From Heloderma charlesbogerti (Eukaryota; Chordata; Lepidosauria; Squamata; Helodermatidae): 64,000 nt of DNA. The stretch lies in contig JANEZZ010001379.1 of the NCBI GenBank assembly GCA_026122225.1, positions 1 to 64,000 of the forward strand, in the 5' to 3' direction. Made by a program: the position numbers and the translations under genes. Below are positions 52,996 to 63,263 of the stretch, piece after piece (positions within the stretch are counted from its first letter, which is position 1; each line of letters begins with the position of its first letter). The notes beneath the pieces are model-generated. The model saw only the letters and a list, made by a program, of their open reading frames with translations, was not told where the DNA came from and did not search any database.

Positions 52996-53575
52996 ACCTT
53001 GTTTGGATCTGAGTTTATGGAGAAAAAACAAAACTATTGTTTGTCTGTTTTAAGTATAAAACATTGATGCTTTCCTATTCCTCATGTAGTGGGGATGGTG
53101 GAAAACTTTTTTTAAAAATAATCCTTTTAATTTGTATGCAAGTCAATAGGATCTCCTGTCACTTTTTGATTTTGGATGTTGAGGAGAAGGGGAGAAAACC
53201 TGCAGCCATTGTAGGCCTTGTTTTCATTTTCTTTTCTGCATCATGCCGTATTTTCTGGTGCTTGAGAGGGAAATCAATAGGGCCACAGCCATTTAAAAAA
53301 AAAGTCCAAAAATTCTCTCTGTACAAAGTTACTTGGGGAGTATGTTTCAGTGACCTTGTTTGGATCAGTTTGTGAAGAAAAAAAACACTTTTTTTAAAGT
53401 CTAAAACATTGATGATTTCCGATTCCTCCTGTGTTGGGGATGGTGGAATATATATATATATTTTAAAAATAACCCTTTTTAACATGTATGCAAGTCATTA
53501 GCCACCATTGTAGGCCTTGTTTTCATTTTGTTTTCTGCATTGTGCCATGTTTTCTGGTGTTTGAGAGGGAGATCA
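52996..53575 (+). repeat. Local direct duplication in V2R-B intron 1
   Basis: 52996-53270 and about 53353-53575 are diverged copies (both with CCTTGTTTGGATC, AAAACATTGATG, GGGGATGGTGGAA and CATTGTAGGCCTTGTTTTCA). Copy A has only part of one unit, cut by a deletion at 7137. Confidence 0.75.
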
Positions 53576-53576
53576 A

Positions 53577-54067
53577 AATGGCAATGCTAGACGCTGCGCT
53601 ATTTGCGTTCCCCTTATTTTCGTCGTAGTCTACGTAAATATTTACGTAGACTACACATGCCAAAATAAGGAATGGGAATGGCGGTTTGTTTTTGTTTTTC
53701 ACTCAGCCGTGATAGGCTACGTAAACATTTGCGTAGCCTATCTCGGTATTTTTTTAAAATCTAGCCGTGATAGGCTACATAAATTTTTATGTAGCCTATC
53801 ACATTTTTTTGCTTTTTTTTTTTTTTAAATGGAAATGGCGGCAGATATCGGTCTGAAGACCGGTGGCTGCTGCCGCCGAACCGCCACCGAACTGACGCCG
53901 AACCGCCTCCGAACCATGACCGGAGCCGCCAAGGAGATTCGCCAAAGTTAAGTCCCATCCCGGGGATGGCGGGGGGGGCCAGACCATTTCGCCACCGATT
54001 TTGGGGGGCCGAATGCACTGGCATTCAGCCTCCCCAAGATTCGTGGCAAAATTCTCTGACATCCCTA
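53577..54067. mobile_element. Hairpin hAT-like element, left end unclear (copy B)
   Basis: Longer version of 7138-7524: a TAGTCTACGTAAATATTTAC hairpin (53627-53654), GATAGGCTACGTAAAC (53708-53745), GATAGGCTACATAAAT (53766-53803), a GGTCTGAAGACCGG palindrome and right end GACATCCCTA. Confidence 0.78.
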
Positions 54068-54814
54068 TGAAAAATGTCTGGAGGGACATGTAGTGGGTAT
54101 GTACTGACCAATCAAATGATGGTAAAGTAGGCTGGCATATTTAAAAGTAAGTAAATGCTTTGAAGAAATGCTAATTTCAGGTCTTCTGTGTGCACCCGTG
54201 TGGGCATGGGCATGCACGGGTCCACATGTCTCCTTCTTCCTGTCTTTATAGTTCTATGTGTTTCAAGGGATTTCACTTATGGTTTGAGTTCAGCTTCACT
54301 CTCTCCTTTCCCCAAAATTATCTTTAAATCACTTCTCTTTTAGCTTTGCAAGCTTTGTTACTGAATATCACCCATAGAGACTTAAAAGTGAGTAATATGG
54401 GGAGGAGAAGTCATAGATTAACTTTGCCCTCTTATCCAGGCTGTTTCAGTATGTAAAAATAAAAATAACCATGTTTTTTATTATTACATACATAGACCTT
54501 ATAGTGTATACAGTATTTGAAGTGTTAAGGGCTCGGGAACGTCACCTCAAAGAAAAGCTGTGTCCCACTCACTTTTACTCACTGGAAATAACATCAAAGT
54601 GGAAACTGAAAATGAAGCTCTCTTTAACGCTTCTGGAAGGATCACCATTTTTCCAGTTGGTAGTGACACAACCTGTAGAACCTTAAAACAAGGGTTACAG
54701 ACACTTGCTTTTGCCATCTTAGCTCACTGCAGACAAGATATTCAAAAAACACAGCCCCTCAGCTCAGCTTGGTGCCCCCGAATGCTCAATCTGTCCCCCC
54801 AGCACCGCCCCTTG

Positions 54815-54990
54815 CTACCTGAAGGATCGTATCCTCCCATCTACCCTTGCCCAGACCCTGAGATCAGCTTTAGCAGTCTGACTTCAGAAGCCCCCGCCAA
54901 AGGAAGCAAAGTGGGTGTCTAGTAAGACAAGTGCCTTTTCGCCTGTACCACTCCAGTTGTGGAGGAGAAAACTGGGGTATCGTATTCTCT
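54815..54990 (+). mobile_element. L2 LINE, small fragment (copy B)
   Basis: Same fragment as 8262-8430. Confidence 0.6.
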
Positions 54991-56016
54991 TATAAGCAGA
55001 GGTTGGGGGTGGGGGAGTCGATTCTATTCCTTATGTTGAGAAAAAGCCTGAACAGACCAGTCTGAATCTTCATAGTGGAGGAGAAGTGTATTTGAGGATG
55101 GCCTGTGGCAATTTTGAAGTAGAACTGGTAAGAAATGGCTTTTTTCTAGGAGGTTTAATTTTGATAGGCGAGCTCCTGCAGTTTGACAGATTTTGTCTGG
55201 ATTTTTTTCCCAAAAGAGTTATATGGGCTACTTTGGAGGATCATTTCTTCTGTTTGTACAGTGCCTCTTGGAAAACAGTTTGTCCTCTTAGGAAGGAAGA
55301 AGGTGTAGAATATACAATGCCTCAGAAAGCTAGAAGGCATTTCAAGGTTTTTACCCCATGTTAAGACTGCATTCAAATAGAAAATAATTCCCACACCAGC
55401 CACTCAGCCAGTCTGGAATATTAACTAGTCCATAGCATGAAGGATGTTAATAGTCTTAAGCCACATTATATTCAGGGGGAGGAGTGGGAGAAGAAGAAGA
55501 GATCTACATATTAATAATCCAAGAGGCGTAGCTCGGTGCCAATGATCTGCCACCGTATATTTGATATACACGGATATAGACGGACAAAATTTGGAGACAG
55601 ATTCTTAATTCTCCTATTTCTAATAACATAAATGAACAGATCACCAAAAAGATAACCAAGGGCTTTGGTTCATTTCCATCCCAGAAGCCTTTTCTCCATT
55701 ATAGGGAATCTATGCACAGAACACAAAATGACTAAACTGGTGTTTGGCTTGAATCTCTTCTAACACAGGAACAACACTGGCTTCTGCAGTCTTGATTCAG
55801 AGACTTGATGATACTGAGTGACAGAAACTACACTCCTGCCCATCAGAACATGTTCCCCCAGTGACCCCATGAGATGCTGCCTACTTCTTGTACTTCGCCC
55901 TCTTCCTTGATGTCTCTTCAGAATAAACAGGGCCATGAAGCATTCATTCATGCAAGACTTAATCTTTGACCAGCGGCAGCATTTCAGGGGAGGTTTTCTG
56001 GAAACTCCCTTCCAAA

Positions 56017-56307
56017 TAGGGGTGGACGAAAGTCCCTTACCTGTCGTCGAAGGCCATTCGCGGTGGGAGGGAGCGCTTCGCTGCTCCCCCCGCGAAGTTC
56101 AGGCCAGGGGGGGAGGCTTCCCGCCTCGCCCAGCCAAAATTCAGGCCGGGGGGGAGGCTTCCCACCTTGCCCGGCCGAAATTCAGGCCGGGGAGGAGGCG
56201 CCTCGCCTCGCCCGGCCGCGAACGCGAAAGTAAAAAAAAAAAAAAAAAAGCCCCCTGATAGGCTTCGTGACGATTCACGTATCCTATCACGGCTAGATCT
56301 GCTAGAT
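56017..56307. mobile_element. Hairpin hAT-like element, truncated, copy B only
   Basis: TAGGGGTGGACGAAAGTCCC and the GC-rich left part of the 31102-type element, ending in a GATAGGCTTCGTGACG hairpin. Copy A instead has about 150 bases of intron (9475-9625), so insertion was accompanied or followed by deletion. Confidence 0.8.
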
Positions 56308-56485
56308 TTTCTCACTGTCCTGGGAAAAGTCAGCTATCTCAACAAAGAGGTGGCTAATTATTTCCTAATCATCATGCGTATGATCACTCAGCTGATTGTA
56401 CGAGCTAAACTGAAGAAACTGTATCCCTGTGTCCTGATATTATCTCTTGTGTTTTATCTTGAATGGGTGCAATGCCCATTACAGA

Positions 56486-56531
56486 AACACACACACACAC
56501 ACACGCACGCACACACACACACACACACACG
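56486..56531. repeat. (CA)n microsatellite
   Basis: A CA run with CG interruptions; equivalent of 9790-9811. Confidence 0.95.
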
Positions 56532-56996
56532 TGGTTTCTTCAGAAGTAAATCCCACAGAATGCAGTAGGATTTACAGTCACGTACTGTGGCGGATGAGTA
56601 AGAAAGATCCTCATCCTTAGATGTATGGCCCTGTATGTATTCCAGACAGGGAACCTCTGTGCGGACATTTGCATTTGGACCACTCCCAAGAAAGAACCTC
56701 CCCAGCTCCAGCCTGTGTCTTAGCACAACATTTACTATCAAAGAGGCTGCTGGTTCTTTTGGCTGAAAGCATGCAAGGGAACCCCATGGATCTAGTCATA
56801 CATGAGTGTACTGAACTAAATGATGCTTTCACTTTAATGAAGCTCCGAATTCTTCTTCAAAAAGGACAGAGTGGCAAAAGTCAGGAGAGCAATTTATCAG
56901 GGATGACCAGAGATACCAGAAAAGATGGACAAACTCCCATAAATGGGGACAACCGGAGTGCGGATTTGGAAGCATTACATCATCAGCATCACTTAC

Positions 56997-57046
56997 GTGA
57001 CAACCCTGGTTAAAGGGACTCAGACAAAACGTTTGGTTCGTTGCAC
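56997..57046 (-). pseudogene. V2R receptor copy B, exon 1 remnant
   Basis: Only the last ~50 bases of exon 1, with the GTAAGT donor kept. One C is missing in the run coding ESPLT in copy A, giving a frameshift, and the signal peptide and start codon are gone. The break at 57047 joins directly to Helitron sequence. Confidence 0.85.
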
Positions 57047-57710
57047 CTAAAATAGCTTGGAGGCACATCTGATCACACAGTGCTCATTGGACGGCAAAGT
57101 GACCCTTGCACTCTGAACATAAATGGATTGGGAGCTTGTGGCTGTGCAATCTTGAGGGGTGCATGCCAGGGAACAAAGCCTAGAGTACTGCTGTCCTTGT
57201 GAACGTCCTTCAGGAATTTCTTGCCCAGAATGGAGCCATCGGTGACAATGTTGCAGATGAGAATGGGAACCAAGGGTGGTGGTAGTGAAAACTTTCTTCC
57301 ATGGCAGCAAAGAGTTGACAATTCACACTTGAAAAGGAAGGCGTCACAGTGCTCACAACCCTTAACACAGCTGCCGATATCAAACCTGTCGAGGTTGGTT
57401 GCAGGACGCAGGGCAAAATCCGCAGTCTGCCTCCCGTGCCTGGGCTGGTTTCAGATGTTGATGGATGCAAGGCTGGCCAGAACTTTGTTGACTCCCAGAG
57501 CCAAGGGGCTGCCTGCATATGCAAGCTTCTTGAGGCGGGGGTGGAATCATCCTGGCTGGGCCACAAAGCTCCTTCTCTAGGGCTGGAGGGGTAGAATTGG
57601 TGTGGTGGCATGAGGTATGCTGGGACTCATGGTTCACCTACTGGTTGCTGTAACGAGTAAGCATTTCATGTCTAGGCATGGTAGCAATGTGTGGAGTACT
57701 GTATATAAAG
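57047..57710 (-). mobile_element. Helitron remnant (copy B)
   Basis: Same Helitron segment as 21640-22200; minus-strand pieces include KKFLKDVHKDSSTLG and CCHGRKFSLPPPLVP. It replaces the 5' part of V2R-B exon 1 and the upstream region. Confidence 0.7.
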
Positions 57711-58367
57711 TAGGGATGTCAGAGAATTCCGCCACGGATCTCAGTGAGGCCGAATGCCAGTGCATTCAGCCCCCCGAACACCGTGGTGGAACAGCCTGCC
57801 ACCCCACCGCCCCACCGCAGATCCCCCCCTGGACGGGACTTACCTGGGGCGGATCTTCTGGGTGCCGGCAGCTCCGATGGCAGATGCGGTGGCGGCTGGG
57901 GCGGCTGATCTTCTGACCGGCTGCCGCCGCCGCCGCCGCCATTTCCACTCTTGTAAAAAAAAAAAAAGAAAACGACGTGATAGGCTACATAAATCTTTAC
58001 GTAGCCTATCATGGCTGGGTGGGTTTAAAAAAAAACAAAACTGCGTATGCAATTGGCGGTGGCTACGGCTCCCGCCATTTGCGTTCCTCCTTTTTGCCGT
58101 CTTAATCTACATAAATATTTACGTAGACTGCGATGGCGAAAATAAAGGGGAACGCAAATAGAATAGCGGGCGCTATTTGCATCCCTTTTTGATTCACCGT
58201 TTTAGCCTGCATAAATCTTTACGTAGGCTAAAACAGCGAATCAAAAAGGGACGCAAATAGCAACCGCTACGTTATTTGTGTTCCCCTTTATTTTTGCCGT
58301 CACAGTATACGTAAATATTTATGTAGATTAAGACGGCAAAAAGAAGGAACGCAAATGGCGTAGGCTT

Positions 58368-59683
58368 TTAAGAGCCCTAAGCTCATATTGTGTGAGAGAA
58401 GCCCTTCAGGTCAACTACGAAAAAACTAAAATCTTAGTCTTTGGCCAAAGGAGGAAAAAATACCGATGGCAGCTGGATAACCATCTGCTTGAGCAGGTCA
58501 ACAAATATAAATACTTAGGAGTGACATTTCAAAGTTCAGGATCTTGGTCGGAGAACTTGAATGCAATAGCCCTGACAACTAATGTAACTAGTAATGCCAT
58601 TCTTCGTTTTGCTGCTGGACCAGGTGGTAAGATGGTGGCCCCTTTAATAGAGCTTTACAAGGGCAAATTACTTCCCCAAATATTATATGGGGCACCTGCC
58701 TGGACCCATGCTAACATTGCTTCATTGGAGTCAGTGCAGCATAAATTTCTATCCAGAGTACTCGGGGTTCCCAGATCCACTTCTAAGGCCATTGTCCGAC
58801 TAGAAACAGCTTGTCAATCAGTGGGAATGCTTGTTCAAAAAGCTGCCACTTTCTTCTGGTTAAAGATAGTGCTCCAGCTGGCCTCCCCCTTGGTCTTATT
58901 AGCATATGAAGCTATGGGAAGGGGCTCATGGGCAGACAAGATAACCACATCTATCTCTGAGTTGAGCTTTTCACAATCATATTTGCTTGCGAGGGGCTAT
59001 GATAGAGCTAGGGATGAGATTTCCAAGAGGTTACAGGATGTTGATATTCAAACAACAATGGCTGTTGCTGCTGAAAGTCGCTCTAACAAGATTTATAAAA
59101 GCATCATGACCTCTCCGGGGAAGGCTCCCCCGTATTTGATTTCCATCACCTCACATGAATTGAGATGGCTCATGACTAGGTGTAGACTGAACTCACTCCA
59201 ATTGATGGAGGTGAAGGCACGTTATAGGATCCATCATGGCATGAGTGCAGATTGCCCAGCTGGTTGCCCCAAGGTAGAGGACATGGTACACTTTTTAGCA
59301 GAATGCCCATTGTATATCGATTTGAGGAAACAATATCTTGAGCCCCTATTAGCTGTGCTTCAGGATACTTCTGGTGCAAGTATAACTCGATTATTATTAG
59401 CTGGAACAGATCATTATACATCATATAAGACTGCTAAGTTTGTCAGTCGAGCCCTGGAGAGGCGAAAGTCATTGACAGTTATAAAAAAACTAAATCCGTA
59501 AACATGGTAATAATATTCTGGCAGATATTGTTTTAGGATTTTAAAATGTTTTTAACTTGCTCTTGTTAGTTATTTTATTAATAATTTGTACTTTGGTCTC
59601 CCTTTTGGGTTGATGTGAGAATTCTATTTGTTTTGTGTGCGGACGGCCTGATTGGCTAAAAAGCAATAAACTGTATCTGTAAT
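58368..59683 (+). mobile_element. Non-LTR retrotransposon, 3' fragment (clade unassigned)
   Basis: A 5'-truncated LINE, ending in AAAGCAATAAACTGTATCTG, inserted in a hairpin element. Host sequence of about 45 bases around TAGATTAAG...GCAAAAA.AAGGAA.GCAAA is present on both sides in diverged form, which could be a long target duplication. Confidence 0.75.
58392..59501 (+). CDS. LINE ORF2 C-terminal part, 369 codons open
   Basis: Open for 369 codons; the start methionine is not native. NYEKTKILVFGQRRKK and YKYLGVTFQSSGSW are the end of the RT palm/thumb of APE-type LINEs; LLPQILYGAPAW and VQHKFLSRVLGVP follow; a cysteine-histidine pattern CPAGCPKVEDMVHFLAECP is near residues 295-313, similar to the C-terminal CCHC found in several LINE clades. 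The intact frame suggests recent insertion. Clade (Vingi/I-like or other) not determined. Confidence 0.7.
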   Translation: MREALQVNYEKTKILVFGQRRKKYRWQLDNHLLEQVNKYKYLGVTFQSSGSWSENLNAIALTTNVTSNAILRFAAGPGGKMVAPLIELYKGKLLPQILYGAPAWTHANIASLESVQHKFLSRVLGVPRSTSKAIVRLETACQSVGMLVQKAATFFWLKIVLQLASPLVLLAYEAMGRGSWADKITTSISELSFSQSYLLARGYDRARDEISKRLQDVDIQTTMAVAAESRSNKIYKSIMTSPGKAPPYLISITSHELRWLMTRCRLNSLQLMEVKARYRIHHGMSADCPAGCPKVEDMVHFLAECPLYIDLRKQYLEPLLAVLQDTSGASITRLLLAGTDHYTSYKTAKFVSRALERRKSLTVIKKLNP

Positions 59684-60008
59684 ATTTACATAGATTAAGG
59701 GCAAAAATAAGGAATGCAAAAGTCGGCTGCCATCGCTGCCGCCATTTGCGTACACGTTTCCCCCCCCCCAAGGCCCTCCGTGGCTGGAAATCCAGCTGCG
59801 GACGGCTCTGGCCTGGCTGGGCCTGGCTGGCTGCTCCGCGGAGAGGCTGCGGAGCACATCCAGCTGCGGAGGATTCCGGGGGGGAGGAACGGATCGCCTC
59901 CCCCCCCAGGAAGTATTCTGGGGGGAGGGACGGAATGCCTCCCCCCACACCGTCAACATAATCCGCGAAAGGTAAGTGACTTTCGTACATCCCTAAGAGG
60001 CCATTTTG

Positions 60009-60265
60009 TGAGAGCCAGTGTGGTGCAGTGGCAAGAGTTTTGGACTAGGAGGTGGGAGACCCAGGTTCCAGGGCCCACTTTGCCATGGAAGCTCACTGGG
60101 TGACTTTGGGCCAGTCACACGCTCTTAGCCCAACCCACCTCACAGGGTTGCTGTTGTGAGGATAAATTGGAGAGAAGGAGGATAATGTAAGCCACCTTGG
60201 GTTCCTTGCAAGAGGAAAAAAGGCAGGGTATAAGTGCAATAAAATAAATAAATAAATAAATAAAA
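60009..60265 (+). mobile_element. tRNA-derived SINE (copy B)
   Basis: Counterpart of 12818-13066: GTGTGGTGCAGTGGCAAGAG head, CTCACTGGGTGACTTTGGGC body and an AATA tail. Confidence 0.8.
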
Positions 60266-60324
60266 TGTAACAGCTTGAGACTTCCTTTCTGAGCCATGAA
60301 TAAATTTGGACTGGGTTACTTTTA

Positions 60325-60752
60325 ACTGTTTTTTGTTTATTCGGTCAGTCGCTTCCGACTCTTCGTCACTTCATGGACCAGCCCATGCCAGAGTTTCCTG
60401 TCGGCCCTCACCACCCCCAGCTCCTCCAAGGTCGAGTCCATCACCTCCAGGATAGCATCCATCCATCTTGCCCTTGGTCGGCCCCTTTTCCTTTTGCCTT
60501 CCACTTTCCCTAGCATCAGCATCTTCTCCAGGGCATTCTGTCTTCTCATGATGTGGCCAAAGTACTTCACTTTTGCCTTTAATACCATTCCCTCAATGGA
60601 GCAGTCTGGCTTTAATTCCTGGAGTATGGACTGGTTTGATCTTCTAGCAGTCCAAGGCACTCTCAGGATTTTCCTCCAACATCACAGTTCAAAAGTGTCT
60701 ATCTTCCTTCGCTTAGCCTTCATTATGGTCCAGCTCTCGCAGCCATAGGTTA
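60325..60752 (-). mobile_element. BovB/RTE LINE, 3' end (copy B)
   Basis: A 107-codon minus-strand frame (60337-60660) with KYFGHIMRRQNALEKMLMLG, RKRGRPRARWMDAI and LVHEVTKSRKRLTE, the BovB C-terminus, better kept than in copy A. Confidence 0.87.
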
Positions 60753-62095
60753 CTCATCATCATCATGGCGATCACTCTTGACCGAGTAAGATTGTCTTCC
60801 AAAGATAGAGTCTATATGGATAACTCTTTAGAAGGATTAGATATTCATAGAAGATAGGTCAATCAACACATTAATCTCTAGCAGTGGGTCTGCAGGTGGC
60901 TATGAAGGCCGATTCTGGATCTACACAGCCTCCCACAGCGAGGAGATAGTTTTCCAGCTGGAAGGCGGTCACAGTGAGGGTTTGCTTGACATGCCTTCCG
61001 CTGAGCTCGTTTCTCCCTTTCACTCTGTACTTGTTTTTTCTTCAAATTCTGTAGCAACTTTAATATAGGCTGACCTCCAGTTGCAACGCTCATGAGTTAG
61101 AGCTTCCCAGTTTTCAATGCTTACATTACATTTTTCTAGATTAGCTTTAAGAACATCTTTAAAGCCCTTTTGCTGTCCACTAATATATTCCCTTTTCCAT
61201 TGTAAGCTGGGAATAGAGTAACTGCTTTGGAAGACAATAATCAGGCAATCGAACAACATGGCCGATCCAGTGAAGTTGATGTTGGAGAATCATTCTTTCA
61301 ATGCTGGTGGTCTTTGCTCCTTCCAGTTCGCTCATATTAGTCCATCTGACTTCCCAAGTAATTTTCAGAATTTTATGGAGCAGAGGCAGCGTTGGTGGAA
61401 TTTTTTGAGAAGTTGGGAGTGGCATTTATAGATGGTCCATGTTTCACAGGCATACAGTAAGGGTGGTAGTACAATGGCTTTGTAAACAAGCTTTCTCGTC
61501 TCCCTGTGAATGTCCCAATCCTCAAGCACTCTATGCTTCATTCGGGAGAATGCTACAGTTGCAGAGCTTGGGCAATGCTGAATTTCAGCTTTTGTGGAGA
61601 GATGGCTGCCAAGATAAGACAGGTGGTCAACATTTTCCAGCATCACACCGTTAAACTGGATTGATGGCACTACAGAGGGGTTGGTATGTGCTTGCTGGTA
61701 AAGCACTTTGGGTTTTTTTGATGTTAAGTGCGGAGCTGTTTATATGCTTCTGTGAAGATGTTTAGGATAGTTTGGAGATCTTCCTCTGAATGTGCGCAGA
61801 TTATGTTATCATCAGCATATTGATGTTCTATGACACAGGATGTAATTACCTTACTTTTTGCTTTCAGCCTACTGAGATTAAAAAGACTGGAGTAGACTGT
61901 AAGAGGCAGCTAAGGCACAATGACACATCCCTGTTTAATGCCTGATCCCACTCTGAATGGATCACTTTGTGAGCCATGGTTATCCAAGGTTGTCACCGTC
62001 ATGTTGTCATGGAGGAGCCGCAAGACGTTCTCAAACTTATTAGGGCATCTGGTTTTCGGAAGGTCCAGAGAGCAGTACAATTTACAGTATCGAAG

Positions 62096-62235
62096 GTAGG
62101 GATGTCAGAGAATTTCACCACGAATCTCAGGGAGGCCGAATGCCCGCACATTTGCCCCCCCAAAATTGGTGGCGGAACGGTCTGCCCCCCCCAGGACGGG
62201 ACTTATCTTGTGCAAATGTCCCTGGTGGCGCGTAA
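62096..62235. mobile_element. Hairpin hAT-like element, left-end fragment (copy B)
   Basis: Same fragment as 15524-15665, beginning TAGGGATGTCAGAGAATTTC. Confidence 0.65.
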
Positions 62236-62648
62236 GGGGTTTGTACTATGGTTTGTTGGTCTGTAAATCGCCTTTCTGGCATGAAAAAAGCGCCGTGAGT
62301 CATGGGCATCTCAAAATGCTGGATTTCTTGTGCTTTCTTTATCTACCAGGTGTTCTTAAGTTCTGTAGTTCTTCTTTGGACCTCAGCCTTTGCACTGGCA
62401 TAGGTTTTTTTCTTAGCGGCACAGTTGATGTCTTTTTGACATATTTGGAAAGCTTTACTTTTCTTATCAATAATATGTTCAATCGCCCTATCATTCTCAT
62501 CAAACCAATCCCAATGTTCCTTGGTTTGGTATCTGATAATTTGTTAACAGGCTGCAATATTGGAAGTCTTCAGGTTATTCCAGTGTTCTTCGACATTTTC
62601 AGGAGTTTCCATAGGTAGATGTTCCTTGAGAGTTGTTTGAAAGCAGGC

Positions 62649-63263
62649 TCACTTAATAGGGTCTTGAAGGGCTTGGGTGTTCATTTTATACCTTGGTTTT
62701 CTTCCTTGGAGCCTATGTTGAGGGACAATCTTAATGTTCATCATGGAACCAATTAATCGGTGGTCTGTGCAGCAGTCATCAGCATTCATCATGGCTCTAG
62801 TGAAGAGAACATCACAGCGGTCTCTGGCATGGTCAATTACATAATCTAGAAGATTCCAGTGCTTTGACCAGGGGTGCTTCCATGATGTTTTAAATTTATT
62901 TTTCTGACCAAAAAGTGTGTTGGCAACGATGAGATTATGCTCTGCACATTTAGTCAGAAGTAGAATTCCATTCTGGCTGCTATTGCTGACTCCTTCTTTC
63001 CCAATGGTCCCTGGCCACAAATCAAAATCACGCCCAACTCTTGCATTAAAATCACCCAGGAGGAGGATTTTATCCTCCTTAGGTATCTCTGATAAGATGG
63101 TGTCCAGTTGGGAGTAACATTTTTCTTTGATATCTTCATCAGCATCTAATGTTGGTGCATAGGCACTTAGAATAGTTGCCTGCTGGTTTTTGGGGAGTTT
63201 TATTCGAAGGGTTGAGAGTCGTTCATTAATGCCAGCAGTAGGAACTTCTGACAAGAGCTTCAT
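62649..63263 (-). pseudogene. LINE apurinic-like endonuclease domain, 204 codons
   Basis: An open segment of the exonuclease-endonuclease-phosphatase fold: ILSAYAPTLDADED, ILLLGDFNARVGRD (the GDFN catalytic loop) and CCTDHRLIGSM (the DH.L motif at the end) are in the right order. The N-terminal strand with GTWNIRTLL is in another frame upstream (63381-63734). In the element this domain nicks target DNA. The frame break makes it inactive as it stands. Confidence 0.8.

Larger units (their letters stand above)
57711..59995. mobile_element. Hairpin hAT-like element split by a LINE
   Basis: The left end TAGGGATGTCAGAGAATTCC is complete; the right end is AAAGGTAAGTGACTTTCGT then ACATCCCTA. Hairpins include GATAGGCTACATAAATC (57976-58014) and paired modules at 58090-58360. 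A LINE fragment occupies about 58368-59683. Without it the element is about 970 bases and matches 22208-23083. Confidence 0.82.
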
